In this document: one piece after another, positions 62,268 through 64,000 of the stretch
Numbering within the stretch: the stretch's first letter is position 1
How the letters are laid out: every line of letters starts with the position of its first letter
Made by a program: the position numbers and the translations under genes
Origin: an uncultured Paracoccaceae bacterium
GTDB taxonomy: Bacteria; Pseudomonadota; Alphaproteobacteria; Rhodobacterales; Rhodobacteraceae
Reading direction: 5' to 3'
NCBI GenBank assembly: GCA_947502145.1
Contig: CANMYO010000002.1
Location: 1 to 64,000, forward strand
Length of the DNA stretch: 64,000 nucleotides
Notes under the pieces: model-generated
The model's input: the letters and a program-made list of their open reading frames with translations, nothing else
Databases searched by the model: none
Told to the model about the DNA's origin: nothing

Positions 62268-63026
62268 CTAGCTTGCAGCGAGGGCAAAGCTTGCCCGATA
62301 TCGTGTCGGGGTCATGTCAGTCAGCTCGCGGAAAGCCGCGTTAAAGCCGGAGAGTGACTGAAACCCTACGGCATGGGCGATTTCGGTCACGGAGACTTCG
62401 CTGGTTGCCAGCAGTTCGATGGCACGGATAATGCGCATCCGCGTCAATGTCTGGCGCCAGGTCATGCCCATTTCATCCGAGAACCGCCGGGCGAGGGCGC
62501 GGGGTGATTGACCGGCATGGCGGGCGATTTCGTCAAAGGTCGGGTCTTGGTCAAACTGATCCTCTGTCAGGGCCAATGCCTTGGCCAGACCCGGTGTTTT
62601 TGGGGCCGGCAACACGCACTTGCTGGGATTTTCGGCAAGTCGGGTCACGACCTGCGCCAAGGTGCCGAAAATGTTGCGGGCGTAGTCGGGCAGGGGGTGC
62701 GCTTCAATGCCCCAGTCGCGACATTCGTGCACCAGCGCGCGGGCCAGTGGTGTCATGTCAAAGACGCTGAGCGGTGCGCGCGGTGCTGCCATGACGTTGG
62801 TCGGAAACAGGACCGAAGCGGATGTCAGTTGTGACAACACGGAAATGGTGATCGGATAGCCCGCGGCAATCAGGGCGGCACGGGCAGGGGGCAGCGTCCA
62901 GCGTCGCCCCTGTGCCTCCAGTCGCAGCGTGCCCGCCACCGCATAAAGAAAATAATGCTGCTCGGTCTGAAACTCAGACGGGCCGGCGGGTTGAAATTGT
63001 TTATGAAAACAAAAGGCATCCTGCAT
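62268..63026 (-). CDS. AraC-family regulator
   Basis: A 252-residue regulator. An N-terminal cupin-like sensor domain (about 5-100) has QTEQHYFLYAVAGTLRLEA. The C-terminal double helix-turn-helix (about 145-250) has FDEIARHAGQSPRALARRFS and VTEIAHAVGFQSLSGFNAAF. It starts 7 nt after the ABM stop on the minus strand, so it is co-transcribed with the ABM and methyltransferase genes, and may control them or respond to their product. Confidence 0.88.
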   Translation of the reverse strand: MQDAFCFHKQFQPAGPSEFQTEQHYFLYAVAGTLRLEAQGRRWTLPPARAALIAAGYPITISVLSQLTSASVLFPTNVMAAPRAPLSVFDMTPLARALVHECRDWGIEAHPLPDYARNIFGTLAQVVTRLAENPSKCVLPAPKTPGLAKALALTEDQFDQDPTFDEIARHAGQSPRALARRFSDEMGMTWRQTLTRMRIIRAIELLATSEVSVTEIAHAVGFQSLSGFNAAFRELTDMTPTRYRASFALAAS

Positions 63027-63032
63027 ATCGCG

Positions 63033-63335
63033 TCAATTTACGCTGTCCAATAGCCTGGCGTCAAAGCGATCGCTGATTGGCGGTTCAAGCATCAACGGGC
63101 GCAGGGTTTGCCCCACCTGCGCGAAGGCCGCAGAGGCGGCATAACCACGAAAATTGTCAGCGGAATCCCATTCATGTATGACGCCGATGTTTTGCGCATC
63201 AGTGCCATCCTGAAAGGGGACAAACTTGATGCAGCCAGGCATGGCGCGCACAGTTGCGGCCTCTTTGGTCAGCGCCTCCAGGGCGGCCTTTGCATTTTCT
63301 GGCGCAACGCGGAATGTAACATGGGCGATCAACAT
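63033..63335 (-). CDS. Antibiotic biosynthesis monooxygenase (ABM)-domain protein
   Basis: A 100-residue ferredoxin-like protein. MLIAHVTFRVAPENAKAALE and MPGCIKFVPFQDGTDAQNIG, with VIHEWDSADNFRGYAAS, fit the ABM/YgiN group, which includes quinone or oxidative-damage related monooxygenases. No cofactor motif is seen. It is between the methyltransferase and AraC genes with 12 and 7 nt gaps. Confidence 0.85.
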   Translation of the reverse strand: MLIAHVTFRVAPENAKAALEALTKEAATVRAMPGCIKFVPFQDGTDAQNIGVIHEWDSADNFRGYAASAAFAQVGQTLRPLMLEPPISDRFDARLLDSVN

Positions 63336-63347
63336 GGGGTGTCCTTT

Positions 63348-63944
63348 TCATTTTTGGCAAAATACATATCCCAGGCTGGTGCGGGCCGGTGGACCGGCGG
63401 CAAAGCGATGGGTTTCGATTGTCGTCAGACCCGCGGCATCAGCCCAATCCCTGACCACATGGGGGGCAAACCAACGGTGTCGGAAGCGCAGCCAGATCAA
63501 CCAATTGCACCAATGCGGTTTTGAGATGACCAGTATGATCCTGCCACCGGGCAACAGCTGGCTGGCCAATTCGCGCAGTGCCGCAGCGGGGTCGGCGCAA
63601 TGTTCAATCGCATGAGCCGCTAGAATGGTTTGGAAACAATTGCTTGCGCGGTAATCTTCAAGTCCGACGTTCAGAGTGTTGACCGCAATATTCATGGCGT
63701 CAAATCGGGCCCGCGCTGCGTTGAGCATTACAGTTGAGGGATCCATCAAAGTAAGGTCGCAACTGCCACCGGCGGACATCCATTCCTGCGCGAAGAGGCC
63801 GGTTCCCGTCCCGACATCCAGCACCGGCCCAATGCCGGTGACATGGGGCCGCAGAAACCGTTGATAGGCGTGGTGATAGCCCAGACGCTGGACCGATTTG
63901 TCCCAGGTTCCGGCTGCGCGGTCATATGTGCTGATGGTATCCAT
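63348..63944 (-). CDS. Class I SAM-dependent methyltransferase
   Basis: A 198-residue methyltransferase. VLDVGTGTGLFAQEWMSAGG is motif I, LTLMDPSTVMLNAARARFDA the acidic motif, and ILAAHAIEHCADPAAALREL (motif II/III) with LLPGGRIILVISKPHW. The ATG follows AAGGGG. It could methylate a quinone or a small molecule, but the substrate is unknown. It leads a minus-strand operon with ABM and AraC genes; the remaining 56 bases to the window end hold nothing I can support. Confidence 0.87.
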   Translation of the reverse strand: MDTISTYDRAAGTWDKSVQRLGYHHAYQRFLRPHVTGIGPVLDVGTGTGLFAQEWMSAGGSCDLTLMDPSTVMLNAARARFDAMNIAVNTLNVGLEDYRASNCFQTILAAHAIEHCADPAAALRELASQLLPGGRIILVISKPHWCNWLIWLRFRHRWFAPHVVRDWADAAGLTTIETHRFAAGPPARTSLGYVFCQK

Positions 63945-64000
63945 GCCCCTTCCTAGATGAAGGCGTGGGGCGTTGGCTTGCGTCAGTTTGCCAGAATTGC

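Overview
The window is GC-rich, densely coded alphaproteobacterial chromosome. It most resembles a marine member of the Rhodobacterales (Roseobacter group). The pointers are a SAM-II riboswitch before metZ, a VPLPA-CTERM protein, a GSCFA/SGNH gene pair, the order glyQ - FkbM methyltransferase - small membrane protein - glyS - PPDK-like gene, folE2 in place of folE, CtrA-type TTAA-N7-TTAA sites, and many four-base ATGA stop/start overlaps. I cannot name a genus. There is no phage, IS element, plasmid replication gene or CRISPR array, so this is mostly core genome with a more accessory right-hand third.

Layout. 1-3.1 kb: the 3' part of ftsY with a Glu-Pro repeat, a secreted protein, yciB, and a converging PilZ protein. 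3.2-9.7 kb: metZ behind a SAM-II riboswitch and terminator, an RTX protein with a perfect CtrA-type site, folE2 with a possibly structured leader, and on the minus strand a methyltransferase and an SGNH/GSCFA pair. 9.8-14.6 kb: trkH, a ThDP enzyme, and a converging envelope protein that looks like a dead trypsin-fold protease. 14.8-26.7 kb: the glycyl-tRNA synthetase operon, a PPDK-like gene, a SleB hydrolase with a CtrA-type site, then folB-folP-glmM and an acyltransferase. 26.7-38.3 kb: an EamA permease, ilvC, paired Lrp regulators, a diguanylate cyclase, an aminotransferase, a UbiH-type monooxygenase, a GntR regulator, an NfrB-like glycosyltransferase with a CtrA-type site, carA, yqeY and a DUF2244 protein. 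38.6-44.8 kb: a VPLPA-CTERM protein and ctaD converging on identical terminators, a GGDEF-EAL protein, lipB, tRNA-Leu(GAG) and a DUF1330 protein. 44.8-51.5 kb: one minus-strand operon (SPOR lipoprotein, D,D-carboxypeptidase, tmk, holB, tatD, metallo-hydrolase, AEC transporter) and tRNA-Ser(UGA). 51.7-64 kb is accessory: a cupin/GST operon beside a TetR gene, NTF2-like proteins including one fused to a LuxR-type regulator, a LysR-hyuA-hyuB-SDR catabolic cluster, a methyltransferase remnant, and a methyltransferase/ABM/AraC operon.

How the genes connect. The clearest regulatory theme is CtrA plus cyclic di-GMP. Perfect TTAA-N7-TTAA sites lie 30-50 nt upstream of the RTX protein, the SleB hydrolase and the c-di-GMP-type glycosyltransferase; a 7/8 site precedes the GGDEF-EAL protein. 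A GGDEF protein with an inhibitory site and a PilZ protein are also present. This suggests, without proving it, a surface and secretion programme tied to the CtrA phosphorelay. A second theme is folate: folE2, folB with an unexplained second domain, and folP. No wholly new system is evident. The best leads are the folE2 leader, the FolB C-terminal domain, the catalytically dead protease, the SDR lacking its catalytic Tyr/Lys, and the NTF2-LuxR locus. All calls come from reading motifs by eye; no database search was run.
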